Shown: positions 6,292-6,648 of the stretch, one piece after another | How positions within the stretch are numbered: the stretch's first letter is position 1 | Layout of the letters: each line of letters begins with the position of its first letter | Assembly: GCA_016789485.1 (NCBI GenBank) | Contig: JAEURE010000155.1 | Span: forward strand, 1-6,648 | Source: Anaerolineales bacterium | GTDB lineage: Bacteria > Chloroflexota > Anaerolineae > Anaerolineales > Villigracilaceae | Direction of reading: 5' to 3' | DNA length: 6,648 nt | The notes under the pieces: generated by a model | What the model was told of the DNA's origin: nothing | What the model saw: only the letters and a program-made list of their open reading frames with translations | Database searches by the model: none | Program-made: the position numbers and the translations under genes

Positions 6292-6648
6292 ATGAAAAGA
6301 TACGTCTGGTTGTTTGTATTGATCCTCATCCTGACAGCCTGTAGTGGAAATCCAACTCCTGCGGCAGTCTCCTCTCCCGCTGCCACTTCGGTTGCAGAGA
6401 CAGCGATTGTTTCTGACCCGAACGTAGTCATCGCTTCTGCAGTGATTGCTCCTGCTCAGGTTTCTGAATTGGGTTTCACTGTTTCGGCGCTTGTAAAAGA
6501 TACCCTCGTCATGGAGGGCGAGCAGGTCCTGACAGGACAGCCTCTCATTGTTTTGGATACTCCCGAGCTTGAGTTTGCTGTTACTGCGGCTGAGTTTGAC
6601 TATAAGTCGAAAAGCCTCGCCGCAGAATTACAGAAAGCTGAAAAGGTG
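6292..6648 (+). CDS. HlyD/MacA-like adaptor lipoprotein 2, N-terminal part (partial)
   Basis: The frame is open from the ATG at 6292 to the right edge (119 codons, no stop), so the gene is cut by the window. The start gives MKRYVWLFVLILILTACSGN, a short lipoprotein signal peptide with lipobox LTAC and Cys17 as the likely lipidation site. A Pro/Ala/Ser/Thr-rich linker (18-45) follows, then the first lipoyl half at about 48-92 (VSELGF, VMEGEQVLTGQPLIVLDTPELE) and the beginning of a helical hairpin. AGGAG (6281-6285) lies 6 nt before this ATG; the in-frame ATG at 6286 is too close to it. The gap from adaptor 1 is 13 nt. It is a paralogue of adaptor 1 in plan but well diverged. Either the two adaptors assemble together or they serve the pump alternately; the rest of the gene and what follows are unseen. 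Confidence 0.9.
   Translation, partial: MKRYVWLFVLILILTACSGNPTPAAVSSPAATSVAETAIVSDPNVVIASAVIAPAQVSELGFTVSALVKDTLVMEGEQVLTGQPLIVLDTPELEFAVTAAEFDYKSKSLAAELQKAEKV

Noticed and set aside
1..6648. Mobile element, CRISPR array, tRNA/rRNA or phage signals
   Set aside because: No transposase or integrase motifs, regularly spaced repeats, terminal inverted repeats or RNA gene signatures were seen on either strand.

Overview
The window looks like ordinary chromosome of a mid-GC bacterium, with no sign of a phage, transposon, CRISPR array or RNA gene. The protein styles suggest a Chloroflexota/Anaerolineae-like lineage. Both membrane-fusion adaptors are lipoproteins with low-complexity Ser/Thr/Asn/Pro linkers, the ABC exporter has no outer-membrane TolC partner in view, and several promoters match sigma-70 consensus closely. 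The taxonomic call is inference from style only; no sequence comparison could be run.

Left part (1-1207). The 5' end of a ComM/YifB-type Mg-chelatase-like AAA+ ATPase gene runs off the left edge on the minus strand. Divergent from it, across a 141-bp spacer, is a gene for an unrecognised 266-residue polytopic membrane protein built from two copies of an E-x-W-G-T...W-x-Y-Y-T...P-P-L module. Both divergent genes have a -10-like hexamer ending exactly 7 nt before the ATG and no convincing Shine-Dalgarno sequence, so both may be leaderless. A strong intrinsic terminator (1172-1207) closes this part.

Right part (1208-6648). A consensus promoter (TTGACA, 16 bp, TATAAT) is followed directly by a 30-bp palindromic operator made of two TGAC-N6-GTCA dyads, then a roughly 200-nt leader. 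Next comes a colinear cluster: TetR-family regulator, FtsX/MacB-type permease 1, FtsX/MacB-type permease 2, LolD/MacB-type ATPase, lipoprotein adaptor 1 and lipoprotein adaptor 2 (cut by the right edge). Junctions are tight (a few bases) except for the 93-bp ATPase-adaptor gap. That gap holds three copies of a 9-bp motif, two direct and one inverted, able to form two mutually exclusive hairpins.

How the genes fit together: the regulator probably binds the operator over its own start site and represses the whole cluster until a ligand is present. The two different permeases probably form a heterodimer powered by the ATPase dimer, and the two lipoprotein adaptors probably extend the exporter on the outer face of the membrane. 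The substrate cannot be read from sequence; drugs, lipids, peptides or lipoproteins are all possible. The least explained items are the duplicated-module membrane protein, the double-dyad operator with its long leader, and the CCTGTGCA repeat cluster.
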